A stretch of DNA of 64,000 nucleotides from Rhodopseudomonas palustris (GCF_003226555.1 NZ_QKQS01000026.1:285377-349376); one strand, 5' to 3'. Counted from the stretch's first letter, positions 17,638 through 27,290 are shown. The notes: a model not told the origin generated them from the sequence alone. Numbers and translations: made by a program.

Positions 17638-19197
17638 ATGATCCGCATCTCGACCATTTTCATCGCCGTCTGCATGGTGCTGATCGCCACCTCGCTCGGG
17701 ATGGTGGTGTATGCGGTCGCCGGATTCAGCATGGCGCAGGCGGCCTTGGTCGGCCTCACGGCGCTGACTTTGTTCGTGCTGTATCAGGCGGTTGCGATGC
17801 GGATGCGCGACCGCGCCGAAGCCGGGCATCAGATCGCCGACCTGTCGCGCGGTACCGCCGATCTCGCCCGACAGGTCGGTGATTTCGGCCGCCGGCTGGC
17901 GGTGGTGGAGGCCAAGCTGGTATCGGCCCAGTCCACCCAGCATGACCGCGTGCAGCACGTCTCCAACGAGATCGATGAACTCGGCACCTTGGTGCAACAG
18001 CTCGCGACCTCGGTCGCCACCCACGAAGAACTACTGAGCGCCGCCGCGCGCAGTGTGATCCGCACCGAGGCGGGGGCGGCGCCATTGGAGCTTGGCGAGC
18101 CGATCGCCTCGCCGCCGGCGCTCGCCGCTCCAGTTGTGGCCGTGCCGGCTGCCGTCGTTCCTGGGCCCGCCGCCGCTGGGACCGCGGAGCCGGTTGGAAC
18201 CGGCGCCGCGTCCGAACCGCCGAAACCCTCTGACGCGGTGCCAGCCGAGCCTGCGCCGCGTCCCGACCTTGCGTCTCGTTCCGAGGCGCCTCGTTCCGAT
18301 GCGGCGCGGCTGCTGGCTGCGGTCAAGAGCGCGGTCGAGGCGGAGCGCTACGATCTTCATTTGCAGCCGATGGTGTCGTTGCCGCAGCGCAAGGTGCGGG
18401 CTTACGAGGTCGTGACCCGGCTGCGCGACGAAGCCGATCAGCCGATTGCGGCCGCCGATTATCTTCCGGTCGCCGAGAGCGCCGGCCTGATGGGGCGGAT
18501 CGACCTCGCGATCCTGCTGCGCGCCGTCCAGGTGGTCCGTCGACTGCTGGTGCGCAACAAGGAGGTCGGCCTGTTCGTCAATATTGCCGGCGCCACGCTG
18601 TCCGACACAGCGGCGTTCGCGCAGTGCCTCGACTTCCTCGAAGCCAATCGCACGCTGGGGCCGTCGCTGATCCTCGAATTCAAGCAGAGCACCTTGCGCA
18701 AGTTGGGCCCGATCGAGACCGAGCATCTCGCGGCGCTGGCGCAGCGCGGCTTCCGGTTCTCGATCGACCACGTCACCGATCTGCGGTTCGAGCCGCGCGA
18801 GCTGGCCGACCGCGGCGTCCGCTTCATCAAAGTTCCGGCACAGCTTCTGCTGGCGGCCAACGATACGGCGTCCGCCGACATCCACCCGGTCGATCTGTCC
18901 GATCTGCTCGGGCGCTTCGGCATCGATCTGGTCGCCGAACGGATCGAGGGCGAACGGGTGGTGGTCGACCTGCTTGACTACGATGTGCGGTTTGGGCAGG
19001 GGTTCTTGTTCGCAGCGCCCCGTCCGCTGCGGCCCGAGACCGCCATCAACGCGGCCGCGCCGGCTTCCAACGCCCCGGCCCAGCAGGACTTCAATCTTGA
19101 TCCAGGCAAGCTTCCGCAGGCACCGCTCGCCCGCATCGAGCCGGTACGCGTCACCGGCAACGCCGCATTGGTGCGCCGCGCCGCCGGCCCGTTCTGA
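17638..19197 (+). CDS. Membrane-anchored protein with degenerate EAL domain
   Basis: The 519-residue protein has two N-terminal transmembrane helices (residues about 5-28 and 35-52). A coiled-coil stretch follows to about residue 135, then an Ala/Pro-rich linker, and from about residue 220 an EAL-family fold. The signature glutamate is kept (EVVTR at 257 instead of EALLR), but the metal-binding Asp-Asp-Phe-Gly motif is IDHVTDL (Asp377, His378), and the usual KxD reads KVP. Two acidic ligands are therefore missing, and c-di-GMP hydrolysis is unlikely. A c-di-GMP-binding or scaffold role is more probable. It is followed 12 bases later by the HAD hydrolase and the two are likely cotranscribed. 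Confidence 0.85.
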   Translation: MIRISTIFIAVCMVLIATSLGMVVYAVAGFSMAQAALVGLTALTLFVLYQAVAMRMRDRAEAGHQIADLSRGTADLARQVGDFGRRLAVVEAKLVSAQSTQHDRVQHVSNEIDELGTLVQQLATSVATHEELLSAAARSVIRTEAGAAPLELGEPIASPPALAAPVVAVPAAVVPGPAAAGTAEPVGTGAASEPPKPSDAVPAEPAPRPDLASRSEAPRSDAARLLAAVKSAVEAERYDLHLQPMVSLPQRKVRAYEVVTRLRDEADQPIAAADYLPVAESAGLMGRIDLAILLRAVQVVRRLLVRNKEVGLFVNIAGATLSDTAAFAQCLDFLEANRTLGPSLILEFKQSTLRKLGPIETEHLAALAQRGFRFSIDHVTDLRFEPRELADRGVRFIKVPAQLLLAANDTASADIHPVDLSDLLGRFGIDLVAERIEGERVVVDLLDYDVRFGQGFLFAAPRPLRPETAINAAAPASNAPAQQDFNLDPGKLPQAPLARIEPVRVTGNAALVRRAAGPF

Positions 19198-19209
19198 TCG
19201 TTTCTGCCG

Positions 19210-20064
19210 ATGACCACGCTGCGTTTTGTCGAGCATCTGCACGAGCTCGTCGGCTCGGTCGATGTCGTGCTCAGCGACATCTGGGGCGTGGTGCATAACG
19301 GCCTGGAATCGTTCCCCGACGCCTGCGCGGCGCTGAAGGCCGCGCGCGACCAGGGCCGCACCGTGGTGCTGATCACCAACGCGCCGCGGCCGGCGGATTC
19401 GGTGCAGCGCCAGCTCCGCAAGCTCGATGTGCCGGACGATTGCTACGACGCCATCGTGTCGTCGGGCGATCTCACCCGCATCTATGTGGCCGAACATCCG
19501 GGCCAGTCGGTCTATTGGCTCGGTCCGGACCGCGACAACTCGATCTATCGCGGCCTCGACGCCAAGCTGACGCCGCTCGAACAAGCCGACTACATCATCT
19601 GCACCGGCCCGTTCGACGACGAGACCGAGTCGGCCGAAGACTATCGCGAGATGATGGGGCAGGCGCTCGCGCGCAAGCTGACGCTGGTCTGCGCCAATCC
19701 CGACATCGTGGTCGAGCGCGGCGACCGGCTGATCTATTGCGCCGGCGCGATAGCGGAGCTGTATCGCGAGCTCGGCGGCGAGGTGATTTTCTACGGCAAG
19801 CCGCACCGGCCGATCTACGATCGGGCGATGGCGCTGGCGCGCCAGATCCGTGGCTCCGATACGCCGGCCGAGCGGGTGCTGGCGATCGGCGACTCGGTGC
19901 GGACCGATCTGGCCGGCGCGCAGGGCTACGGCATCGACCTGCTGTTCGTCACCCGCGGCATCCATGCCGACGCGTTCGAGGGCATCGACCGGCTCGACAC
20001 CGCCGCGATCACCGAATTGTTCGGTCACCCGCCGCTGGCGTTGACCCGCGAGCTGCGCTGGTAA
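19210..20064 (+). CDS. HAD-superfamily IIA hydrolase (TIGR01459-like)
   Basis: This 284-residue HAD phosphatase-like protein has subfamily IIA architecture. Motif I is LSDIWGVVHNG with nucleophile Asp23, motif II is VLITNAPRP, motif III is YGKPHRPIYD, and motif IV is AIGDSVRTDLAGAQGYG. The second motif I aspartate, normally the general acid, is Trp25. This DxW form is typical of the TIGR01459 subgroup as I recall it. Substrates are unknown; related IIA enzymes act on nucleotide monophosphates and sugar phosphates. It is cotranscribed with the EAL-like gene and convergent with the next operon, 30 bases away. Confidence 0.87.
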   Translation: MTTLRFVEHLHELVGSVDVVLSDIWGVVHNGLESFPDACAALKAARDQGRTVVLITNAPRPADSVQRQLRKLDVPDDCYDAIVSSGDLTRIYVAEHPGQSVYWLGPDRDNSIYRGLDAKLTPLEQADYIICTGPFDDETESAEDYREMMGQALARKLTLVCANPDIVVERGDRLIYCAGAIAELYRELGGEVIFYGKPHRPIYDRAMALARQIRGSDTPAERVLAIGDSVRTDLAGAQGYGIDLLFVTRGIHADAFEGIDRLDTAAITELFGHPPLALTRELRW

Positions 20065-20094
20065 GCGCAGCCCGGCGTCGTTTCTGAAGAGGGA

Positions 20095-22158
20095 TCAGCG
20101 GCCTTCGCGCAGCCAGGTCGCGGCGAACGCGCCGAGCAGCAGCAACAGGCCGATCAGGCCGGTGAACACCGGCAGCACGCCGACGCCGGTGACGACGCTG
20201 GCGTCGCGCATCCGCACCCCGAGCCAGCCGTCGCCGCGGAAGATCGTCGCCGAGGTCACCGGCACGATCCGCGGCAGCTCGACGCTGCCGTTGTCGGCGA
20301 TCCTCCGTGCATCGCCGCCGGTCGCCTGCACCAGCGGCTTCAGCGTTTCGGTGGTCGAAGTGACTTCGGCGAATTCCTTCGGATTGACCGGGCCGACATT
20401 GATCAGCGCCTTCAGCGTGCCGTCGGTCGCCGACCACAGTCCGAGCTCGTCGGCCGGCAGGCTCGCCCGCCAGATCCCGGGATCGCCGGCTTTCAGCGTC
20501 AGTTCCTGGGTCTTGCCGGAGGGCGAGGTGACGGTGACGGGCGGCACGCTGTCGCCCATGGTCTGGCGCAGCACTTCGAGGGTCTTGCCCTCGGCTTTCA
20601 GCCGCAGCGCTTCCTCGTCGAGATCCGGCTGCTTCATCAGCCAGTGCGACATCCGCCGCAAGAGATCGAGATGCGGGCCGCCGCCCTCATAGCCGCGCGC
20701 CCACAGCCAGATGTGATCGGACAGCAGCAGTGCGACGCGGCCCTCGCCGTAATGCGACAGCAGCAGCAGCGGCATGTTGTCGGCGCCGGTCATCAGCGGC
20801 GGCGTGGTGGTGTTGCGGGTGTCGACGGTGCGGAAGAACCGGCTCCAGTGCGGCGGCTCGGAGGCCGAGCCTTCCAGCCCGCGCGTCACCGGGTGGCGCT
20901 TGCCGGCGTCCGACAGCCGCGCGTAGTACGGCTTCTCGGTGACGCCGATCGGTTCGGCCGGCAGCAGGGTGTCGAGCGGCGTGCGCCAGATCGAGGTGGT
21001 CGAGGCGTAGTCCGGCCCCGCCGACACCAGCACCGCGCCGCCGTTGCGCACATAGCGCGAGATGTTGTCGAAATACGCCATCGGCAGCACGCCCTGGCGG
21101 GCATAGCGGTCGAAGATGATCAGCTGAAACTCGTTGATCTTCTGCTGGAACAGTTCGCGGGTCGGGAAGGCGATCAGCGACAGTTCGTTGATCGGGGTGC
21201 CGTCCTGCTTCTCCGGGGGCCGCAGAATCGTGAAGTGCACCAGATCGACGCTGGCGTCGGATTTCAAAAGGTTGCGCCAGGTGCGCTCGCCGGAATGCGG
21301 CTCGCCGGACACCAGCAGCACCCGGAGCTTGTCGCGCACGCCGTCGATCGAGACCACGGCGCGGTTGTTGACCAGCGTCAGTTCGTTCTCGACCGGGGAG
21401 GCTTCGATTTCGACGATGTTCTGGCCGGCGTGTTTGATGTCGACGTCGACGCTGACGGTCTGGCCACTCAGTACGGTGCGCTGATTCAGCACTTCGCCGT
21501 CGCGCCGCACCACGACGCGGGCGCGGTCGCCGGTGATGCCCTGATCGTCGAGCCGGTAGGTGATGGTCTGGGTCTGACCGACGATGCCGAACCGCGGCGC
21601 CGCCAGGATCGCGATGCGGCGGTCGCGCTCGTCCTTGCGGCCGGTGATCAGCGCCTGCACCGGCGCCTGGAAGCCGAGCGCCTGGGCGTTTGCCGGGATG
21701 TCATGGACGCGGCCGTCGGTGATCAGGAAGGCGCCGGCGACGCGGTCGGTCGGCACGTCGGACAGCGCCGACGTCACCGCGCCGAACAGCTTGGTGCCGT
21801 CGGTCTCGCCGTCGGCCTGGCCGGCCTCGACGACGCGGACTTCGAGGCCCTTGATCTGCTTCAGCCGATCGACCAGCGCTTCCTTGGCCTGCTCGGCTTC
21901 CTCGGTGCGCTTGCCGAAATTCTGGCTCGGGCTCTTATCGACCACCACGGCGGCGACCGACGACAGCGGCTCGCGCTCTTCGCGGGTGAACGACGGATTG
22001 GCCAGCGCCAGCACGATCAGCGCCAGCGCCGCGATCCGGATCGCCGCGCCGCGCGACCGCCCGACCAGCAGCACCACCGCGATCAGCACGATCGCAGCGA
22101 TCGCGACCCACAGCACGAGGGTGGGGACCAAAGGGGCGAAGGCGATGCCGTAGTGCAT
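20095..22158 (-). CDS. Large membrane protein with VWA-like and amidotransferase-like regions (BatB-like operon partner)
   Basis: This 687-residue protein has two N-terminal transmembrane segments (about 12-35 and 40-58) and one near the C-terminus (GVLPVFTGLIGLLLLLGAF). After the second helix, VVVDKSPSQNF supplies a DxSxS MIDAS-like motif, suggesting a VWA-type domain. A central region, IIFDRYARQGVLPMAYFD with VRNGGAVLVSAGPDY, resembles a class I glutamine amidotransferase-like fold without a clear catalytic triad. It is the last gene of the moxR-DUF58-DUF4159 operon, separated from the preceding gene by a family B repeat. The ATG at 22158 has AGGGAG six bases upstream. Function is unknown; a periplasmic or envelope assembly role is inferred from context. 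Confidence 0.82.
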   Translation of the reverse strand: MHYGIAFAPLVPTLVLWVAIAAIVLIAVVLLVGRSRGAAIRIAALALIVLALANPSFTREEREPLSSVAAVVVDKSPSQNFGKRTEEAEQAKEALVDRLKQIKGLEVRVVEAGQADGETDGTKLFGAVTSALSDVPTDRVAGAFLITDGRVHDIPANAQALGFQAPVQALITGRKDERDRRIAILAAPRFGIVGQTQTITYRLDDQGITGDRARVVVRRDGEVLNQRTVLSGQTVSVDVDIKHAGQNIVEIEASPVENELTLVNNRAVVSIDGVRDKLRVLLVSGEPHSGERTWRNLLKSDASVDLVHFTILRPPEKQDGTPINELSLIAFPTRELFQQKINEFQLIIFDRYARQGVLPMAYFDNISRYVRNGGAVLVSAGPDYASTTSIWRTPLDTLLPAEPIGVTEKPYYARLSDAGKRHPVTRGLEGSASEPPHWSRFFRTVDTRNTTTPPLMTGADNMPLLLLSHYGEGRVALLLSDHIWLWARGYEGGGPHLDLLRRMSHWLMKQPDLDEEALRLKAEGKTLEVLRQTMGDSVPPVTVTSPSGKTQELTLKAGDPGIWRASLPADELGLWSATDGTLKALINVGPVNPKEFAEVTSTTETLKPLVQATGGDARRIADNGSVELPRIVPVTSATIFRGDGWLGVRMRDASVVTGVGVLPVFTGLIGLLLLLGAFAATWLREGR

Positions 22159-22178
22159 CAAGTACTCCCTCTGCCATC

Positions 22179-22279
22179 GTCATTCCGGGGCGCGCGGAGC
22201 GCGAGCCCGGAATCCATAACCTCCGCCGGGAGTATGGATTCCGGGCCTGCGCCGCTGGCGCGGCGCATCCCGGAATGAC
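22179..22279. repeat. Family B palindromic repeat, copy 4
   Basis: Left arm GTCATTCCGGGGCGCGCGG and right end CGCGGCGCATCCCGGAATGAC pair at their outer bases, with inner GCCCGGAATCCAT and ATGGATTCCGGGC. The copy lies inside the leftward moxR operon, between the DUF4159 gene and the 687-residue gene. Confidence 0.87.
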
Positions 22280-22300
22280 AAAGCAAACGTTGTGCGCGCA

Positions 22301-25123
22301 TCACTGCCCCAACCGTTCGATCAGCGCCGGGGCGTGGACCTGGTCGGCCTTGTAGTTGCCGGTCAGGGTGTACATCACGATGTTGACGCCGGCGCGGAAG
22401 GCGAATTCGCGCTGGCGCGGTTCGCCCGGTGTCAGTGGCAGCATCGGCTGGCCGTCGGGACGCATCGCCCAGGCGCCGGCGAGATCGTTGGAGGTGATGA
22501 TGATCGGCGACACGCCGTCGCCGCCGCGCGCCGGCCTCGTATTGTCGTCGTCGTCGTTCTCGCGCGGCAGCGCCTCGACCCAGGTCTGTCCGGCGGTGAA
22601 GCGGCCGGGGAAGTCGCGCAAGAGATAGAACGTCTTGGTCAGCACGTGCTCGCGCGGCACCGGCTCCAGCTCCGGCACGTCGAGCGACGACAGAATCCCG
22701 CGCAGCGTCACCATGCCCGGCGTCTGCGAGGCGCCGTTCACATCGGGCGTCGCTTCGATCGCGTCGCGGGTGTCGAAGATCACGGTGCCGCCCTGCTTCA
22801 TGTAGGCGTCGATCTTGTTGAGCGCGTCCTGCGGCGGCTTCGGGCTGCCGGCGACCACCGGCCAATAGATCAGCGGGAAGAACGACAGCTCGTCGCGCGC
22901 CGGATCGACCCCGATCGGCTCGCCGGCTTCGAGCGCGGTGCGCTGCGCCAGAAACAGTGTCAGACCACTCATCCCGGCTTTGACGATGGCATCGACGTCG
23001 GCATTGCCGGTGATCACGTAGGCGAGGTGGGTCTGTGCCGTCGCCTTGATGGCGAACTCGTCCTTGGCGGAGTCCGCGCGCAGCGGCGCCGGCATCGACG
23101 CCAGCGGCAGCGCGATGATCAGCGCCAACGCAGCTGCGACCCGGCGCCGCCGCGTTACCAGCGCCGCCAGCCCGCCGCCCAGCAGGGCGACGATCAGGGC
23201 GTCGAGCCCGAACAGGCCGAGCGAGGAGGCCAGCAGCATGCCGCGCAGGTCGCGCGGTTCGGCATTGCTGTAGGCGGCGCGGCGGGCGTTGATCGCCGAG
23301 GTGTCCAGCGGCGCGATCCGGTCGGCGCTCGCGACCGCGTTGACGGCGATCGGTCCGTCGGCGGGGCCGTAGAAGCCGGGCGGATGCTCGGCGGTGCCGC
23401 GCTCGCGATAATCGGCCGGGATCGGCTTGGCGGAAGCCGGCGGCGGACCGAGCGCGCCGAAGCCGTCGAGGTTTCGCAGCGGCGACACCGTCTCGGCGGC
23501 GTTGGCATCGGCGGCGACGCCCGCGCCCGGCGTGGAGGTGTAGCCGGACAGATCGACCAGCCGGCGCAGCATCTCGACGAAGGTGCCGGACATCGGCAGG
23601 TTCGACCAGCGCATATCGGCGCTGACGTGGAACAGCGTCACCAGCCCCTTGCCGCGATGTTCGCCGGTGACCAGTGGCGTACCGTCGGCGAGCGACGCCC
23701 AGCTCTTGCCGGGCAGTGTCGCGTCCGGCTCGGCCAGCACCTGGCGGTTGACGGTGACGTCGCTCGGCACCGCGAGGCCAGCGAACGGGCCGTCGGCGGA
23801 GAAGGCCGCGAGGCTCTGCGGCTTCTCCCAGGTCAGGCTGCCGCCGAGGCTGCGGCCGCCTTTGCGCAGCTTCACCGGCACCAGATCGTCGTCGTCCTGG
23901 CGGGCGAGGCGGGGGCCGGCGAAGCGGATCAGTACGCCGCCTTGTTCGATCCAGGCATCGAGCCGCTGACGGATCTCCGGCGACAGCGCGCCGACATCGG
24001 CGAGCACGATCATCGGCAGTTTCTGGTCGAGGAATTGCGCGATCACCTGCTGCGGCGCGCCGCGGTCGCCCTGGCGCAGATCGGCGAACGGCGACAGCGC
24101 GCGGGTGAGATAGAACGTCGCCGCGAGCAGCGGCTGAGCGGTGTCGCTGCTGGCGCCCGACACGATGCCGACCGCGCGGCGGCGCCAGCGCTTGTCGAGC
24201 AGTTGTACGGTGCCGGCGGAGCGTTCGCCGGCGATCTCGAGCCGGGCGATGTCGTTACGCAGCTCGACCGGCAGTTCGAACGACGCCTCGGTTTCGGTGG
24301 CGCCGGGCGCGAGGCTGAAGCGGGCTTCACCGATTGGCGCGCTCTTGGCGTCGAGCGCGCGGACGACGCCGGCATCGACGCCGCCGCTCTGAGCGCGCAA
24401 CACCTTGACGGTCATTTTCGCCGCGGCGTTCTCGGCGGCGGCGAGCGCATGGGCGGGCGGGGCGCCGCCCTCGACGATGGTGGCGCTGCGGTTCTGCACC
24501 AGCTTGTTCAGCCCGGCGACGAAATCACTGCCGCGGCCGGTGTCGATGCCGTCGGTCAACCACACCAGTTCGGCATCCCCGGTCGCCTTCAGGAACCGCT
24601 CGATCCCTGGCAGCGCCTCGACCCGGTCGACCGCGTAAGGCTTGGGCGCAAGCTGGCGCAGCGACACTCGCGCGGTGCCGGCCGGCATCAGCGCCGGATC
24701 GCGCGCCGTCTCCGACAGCGGCGCCAGTGCCACCGGGCGGCGGGCGCTGTCGGCCTCGGCGATCAGTTCGTCGGCGGCCTTGATCCGCGCCTCCCAGCTC
24801 GACGCCGCGCTCCAACCATCGTCGAGCAGGATCAGCAGCGGCGCCTGACTGCCGCCGGCGGCGGTCTGCGGATTCCAGATCGGGCCGGCAAGCGCGATGA
24901 TCACCAGCGCCGCAGCCAGCATCCGCAGCGCGGTCAGCCACCACGGCGTGCGCGACGGAGTTTCTTCCTTGGGGGCGATCTCGAACAGCAGCCGGGTCGG
25001 CGGAAAATCCACCCGCCGTGGCCGCGGCGGCATCACCCGCAGCAGCCACCACAGCGCCGGCAGCGCCAGCAGGCCGATCAGCAGCAGCGGTTGGGCGAAC
25101 GAAAGGGGCAGGGCGCCGATCAT
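22301..25123 (-). CDS. DUF4159 protein with BatA-like N-terminus
   Basis: The 940-residue protein begins with the aerotolerance-regulator (BatA-like) N-terminal module. This has two hydrophobic helices (QPLLLIGLLALPALWWLL and LRMLAAALVIIALAGPIW) separated by a cytoplasmic segment with PPTRLLFEI. A long extracytoplasmic part follows, with a degenerate MIDAS-like LILLDDGWSAASS. Further hydrophobic helices lie near residues 640-670, and a C-terminal DUF4159 domain (FFPLIYWPVVAGSPKPP, GGTVIFDTRDA) closes the protein. Its start overlaps the DUF58 stop as ATGA. In related Rhizobiales the moxR-DUF58-DUF4159 set is conserved. The molecular job is unknown; an envelope-stress or protein-assembly role is only inferred from Bat-type operons. 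Confidence 0.88.
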   Translation of the reverse strand: MIGALPLSFAQPLLLIGLLALPALWWLLRVMPPRPRRVDFPPTRLLFEIAPKEETPSRTPWWLTALRMLAAALVIIALAGPIWNPQTAAGGSQAPLLILLDDGWSAASSWEARIKAADELIAEADSARRPVALAPLSETARDPALMPAGTARVSLRQLAPKPYAVDRVEALPGIERFLKATGDAELVWLTDGIDTGRGSDFVAGLNKLVQNRSATIVEGGAPPAHALAAAENAAAKMTVKVLRAQSGGVDAGVVRALDAKSAPIGEARFSLAPGATETEASFELPVELRNDIARLEIAGERSAGTVQLLDKRWRRRAVGIVSGASSDTAQPLLAATFYLTRALSPFADLRQGDRGAPQQVIAQFLDQKLPMIVLADVGALSPEIRQRLDAWIEQGGVLIRFAGPRLARQDDDDLVPVKLRKGGRSLGGSLTWEKPQSLAAFSADGPFAGLAVPSDVTVNRQVLAEPDATLPGKSWASLADGTPLVTGEHRGKGLVTLFHVSADMRWSNLPMSGTFVEMLRRLVDLSGYTSTPGAGVAADANAAETVSPLRNLDGFGALGPPPASAKPIPADYRERGTAEHPPGFYGPADGPIAVNAVASADRIAPLDTSAINARRAAYSNAEPRDLRGMLLASSLGLFGLDALIVALLGGGLAALVTRRRRVAAALALIIALPLASMPAPLRADSAKDEFAIKATAQTHLAYVITGNADVDAIVKAGMSGLTLFLAQRTALEAGEPIGVDPARDELSFFPLIYWPVVAGSPKPPQDALNKIDAYMKQGGTVIFDTRDAIEATPDVNGASQTPGMVTLRGILSSLDVPELEPVPREHVLTKTFYLLRDFPGRFTAGQTWVEALPRENDDDDNTRPARGGDGVSPIIITSNDLAGAWAMRPDGQPMLPLTPGEPRQREFAFRAGVNIVMYTLTGNYKADQVHAPALIERLGQ

Positions 25124-26055
25124 GCGCCGCGTCCGGCTTTGCCGCGCTCGGCGCCTTTGGCGGTGCTCATGCCGGCGTGCAGGAACAGCAGCAGCTCGGC
25201 GGCCGAGCGCGAGGTGGTGTGGGTCGAGAACAGCCAGTCCAGCTTGGCGGTCTCGGCCCGGATCGCGTCGCGATGTGCCGCCACCAGCGCGACATAGTCG
25301 CTAGCCCATTTCTCAGCGCGGCCGGCGGTGATCGCGCTGCCGCCTTCCGGCTCGACGAATTCGACCCGGCCGGCAAACGGGAAGTTCTCTTCCGCAGGAT
25401 CGACAATCTGCACCAGCGTGCCGTGCGCGCCGGAGGCTGACAGGCCGGCCAGCATCTTCTGAATATCGCCGACCGGCGACCAGAAGTCGGACAGCACCAC
25501 GATCTCGGCCAGCGACGACGGCACGAAGGACGGCGGCAGGCTGTCGCGGGTGCGGGTGTCGTGCAGGATCGCCTGCGCCATCTTGTCGACGACGTTGTTG
25601 CTCGAGGTCGGGTTCATCAGCCCGGGAATGCCGACGCGCTCGCCGCCCGCGACCAGCAATTCGGCCAGCGCGAAGGTCACGATCAGGCCGCGCTCCAGCT
25701 TGCTGTCGCGTGCGCCCTTGGAGGCGAACGCCATCGACAGCGACCGGTCCGGCCACAGCCACACCGTATGCGCGGCTTCCCATTCCAGTTCGCGGACGTA
25801 GAGATGATCGTCACGCGCCGATCGACGCCAGTCGACGCTCGTGGCCGGCTCGCCGGAGACGAAGCGGCGATACTGCCAGAAATTCTCGCCGGCGCCGGCG
25901 CGGCGGCGGCCATGCAGGCCGTGGGTGACGTTGTTGGCGATCCGGCGGGCCTCGAGCATCAGCCGCGGCAACGACGCCGCCAGCGTGCGGCTCTCGCCGT
26001 CCGCGCGGCGGACCGCCAGCGTCTCCTGGGTGCGATGCTCGGCCGGCTGCGCCAT
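25120..26055 (-). CDS. DUF58 domain protein
   Basis: This 311-residue protein of the DUF58 family is almost always encoded next to a MoxR ATPase. The N-terminal half carries the family signature EFWQYRRF-like NFWQYRRFVSGEPATSVDW and RRSARDDHLYVRE. The C-terminal half is VWA-like with a DRSLSM (DxSxS) MIDAS motif. It probably coordinates a metal and serves as the client or adaptor of the adjacent AAA ATPase. Its ATG overlaps the moxR stop by one base (TGATG) and its own stop overlaps the DUF4159 start by four, so the three are translationally coupled. Confidence 0.92.
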   Translation of the reverse strand: MAQPAEHRTQETLAVRRADGESRTLAASLPRLMLEARRIANNVTHGLHGRRRAGAGENFWQYRRFVSGEPATSVDWRRSARDDHLYVRELEWEAAHTVWLWPDRSLSMAFASKGARDSKLERGLIVTFALAELLVAGGERVGIPGLMNPTSSNNVVDKMAQAILHDTRTRDSLPPSFVPSSLAEIVVLSDFWSPVGDIQKMLAGLSASGAHGTLVQIVDPAEENFPFAGRVEFVEPEGGSAITAGRAEKWASDYVALVAAHRDAIRAETAKLDWLFSTHTTSRSAAELLLFLHAGMSTAKGAERGKAGRGA

Positions 26056-27059
26056 CAGCCGATCCGGCTCTTCAGCTTCTGGATCACGTCCGCAATCGTG
26101 CGGCCTTCGGCGCGCGCCGAGAAGGTCAGCGCCATGCGATGTTTCAAGATCGGCTCGGCGAGGTCGAGCACGTCGTCGATCGAGGGCGCGAGCCGGCCGT
26201 CGAGCAGCGCGCGGGCGCGCACCGCCATCATCAACGACTGGCTGGCGCGCGGGCCGGGGCCCCAGGCGATCAGCTTGCCGAGTTCGCCGGCCTCGGGGCC
26301 CGGGCGGGCCGAACGCACCAGCGACAGGATCGCTTCCATCACCGAATCGCCGACCGGCAGCCGGCGCACCAGCCGCTGCGCCGACAGCAGCGTCTCGCCG
26401 CTCATCGCCGCCTTCGGCGCGCTCTGCTCGGCGCCGGTGGTGTCGAACAGGATGCGGCGCTCGGCGTCGCGGTCCGGATAGTCGACGTCGATTTCCATCA
26501 GAAAACGGTCGAGCTGCGCTTCGGGCAGCGGGTAGGTGCCTTCCTGCTCCAGCGGGTTCTGCGTCGCCAGCACATGGAACGGCTTCGGCAGATCGTGGCG
26601 GGCGCCGGCGACGGTGATGTGCTGCTCCTGCATCGCCTGCAGCAGCGCCGATTGGGTGCGCGGGCTGGCGCGGTTGATTTCGTCGGCCATCAACAGCTGC
26701 GCGAACACCGGGCCGGCGATGAAGCGGAACGAACGCTTGCCCGCCGCGGTTTCGTCGAGCACCTCGGCGCCGAGAATATCGGACGGCATCAGGTCGGGCG
26801 TGAACTGCACACGTTTGGCATCGAGTCCGAGCGTAACGCCCAGGGTTTCCACCAGTTTGGTCTTGGCGAGGCCGGGCACGCCGATCAGCAGCGCATGACC
26901 GCCGGACAGAATCGTCACCAGCGTGTTTTCGACGACGCGGTCCTGACCGAAGATCACGGTCGAGATCGCCTCCTTGGCGGCGCGCACTTCGCTGGCGACC
27001 TGTTCGGCCGAGCGGACGATGACGTCTTCCAGTTTCTCGACACTGTCTGCGCCGGCCAT
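26055..27059 (-). CDS. MoxR-family AAA+ ATPase
   Basis: This 334-residue ATPase of the MoxR (MRP) subfamily is thought to act as a chaperone-like factor that matures or activates VWA-containing partners. Walker A is GVPGLAKTK near residue 60, Walker B LLMADEINRAS, sensor 1 VLATQNP, and the family signature EQEGTYPLPEAQLDRFL is intact. The ATG at 27059 is chosen because AGGAG lies just upstream on the minus strand; an earlier in-frame start at 27107 lacks one. It leads the four-gene leftward operon and diverges from the DUF1285 gene across 231 bases. Confidence 0.94.
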   Translation of the reverse strand: MAGADSVEKLEDVIVRSAEQVASEVRAAKEAISTVIFGQDRVVENTLVTILSGGHALLIGVPGLAKTKLVETLGVTLGLDAKRVQFTPDLMPSDILGAEVLDETAAGKRSFRFIAGPVFAQLLMADEINRASPRTQSALLQAMQEQHITVAGARHDLPKPFHVLATQNPLEQEGTYPLPEAQLDRFLMEIDVDYPDRDAERRILFDTTGAEQSAPKAAMSGETLLSAQRLVRRLPVGDSVMEAILSLVRSARPGPEAGELGKLIAWGPGPRASQSLMMAVRARALLDGRLAPSIDDVLDLAEPILKHRMALTFSARAEGRTIADVIQKLKSRIG

Positions 27060-27290
27060 ATCGTCTCTCCTGTCCACACCGGTCGCCGCCGGGCCGGTCG
27101 TTTTCACCGGAGCATGTTAGGCTGTTCGCCGGAAGACAGCGAAGGCCCTGGTTTCATTCGCCAAATCTTTCCCCACATTATGAACATCGCGGGTTGGCGC
27201 GGATCACGATGTGGAGAGTTAAATCATGCTGCGCATGGCGAAATGGTGCAGCTATCGTGCCAGGACGTAAATCGAGGGTCAGGGTAAACA

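Noticed and set aside
22292-25297. A 1001-codon plus-strand open frame opposite the DUF4159 gene
   Set aside because: Shadow frame of a high-GC gene: Arg/His/Gln-rich with no motif. The minus-strand product has a recognised domain order and coupled starts.
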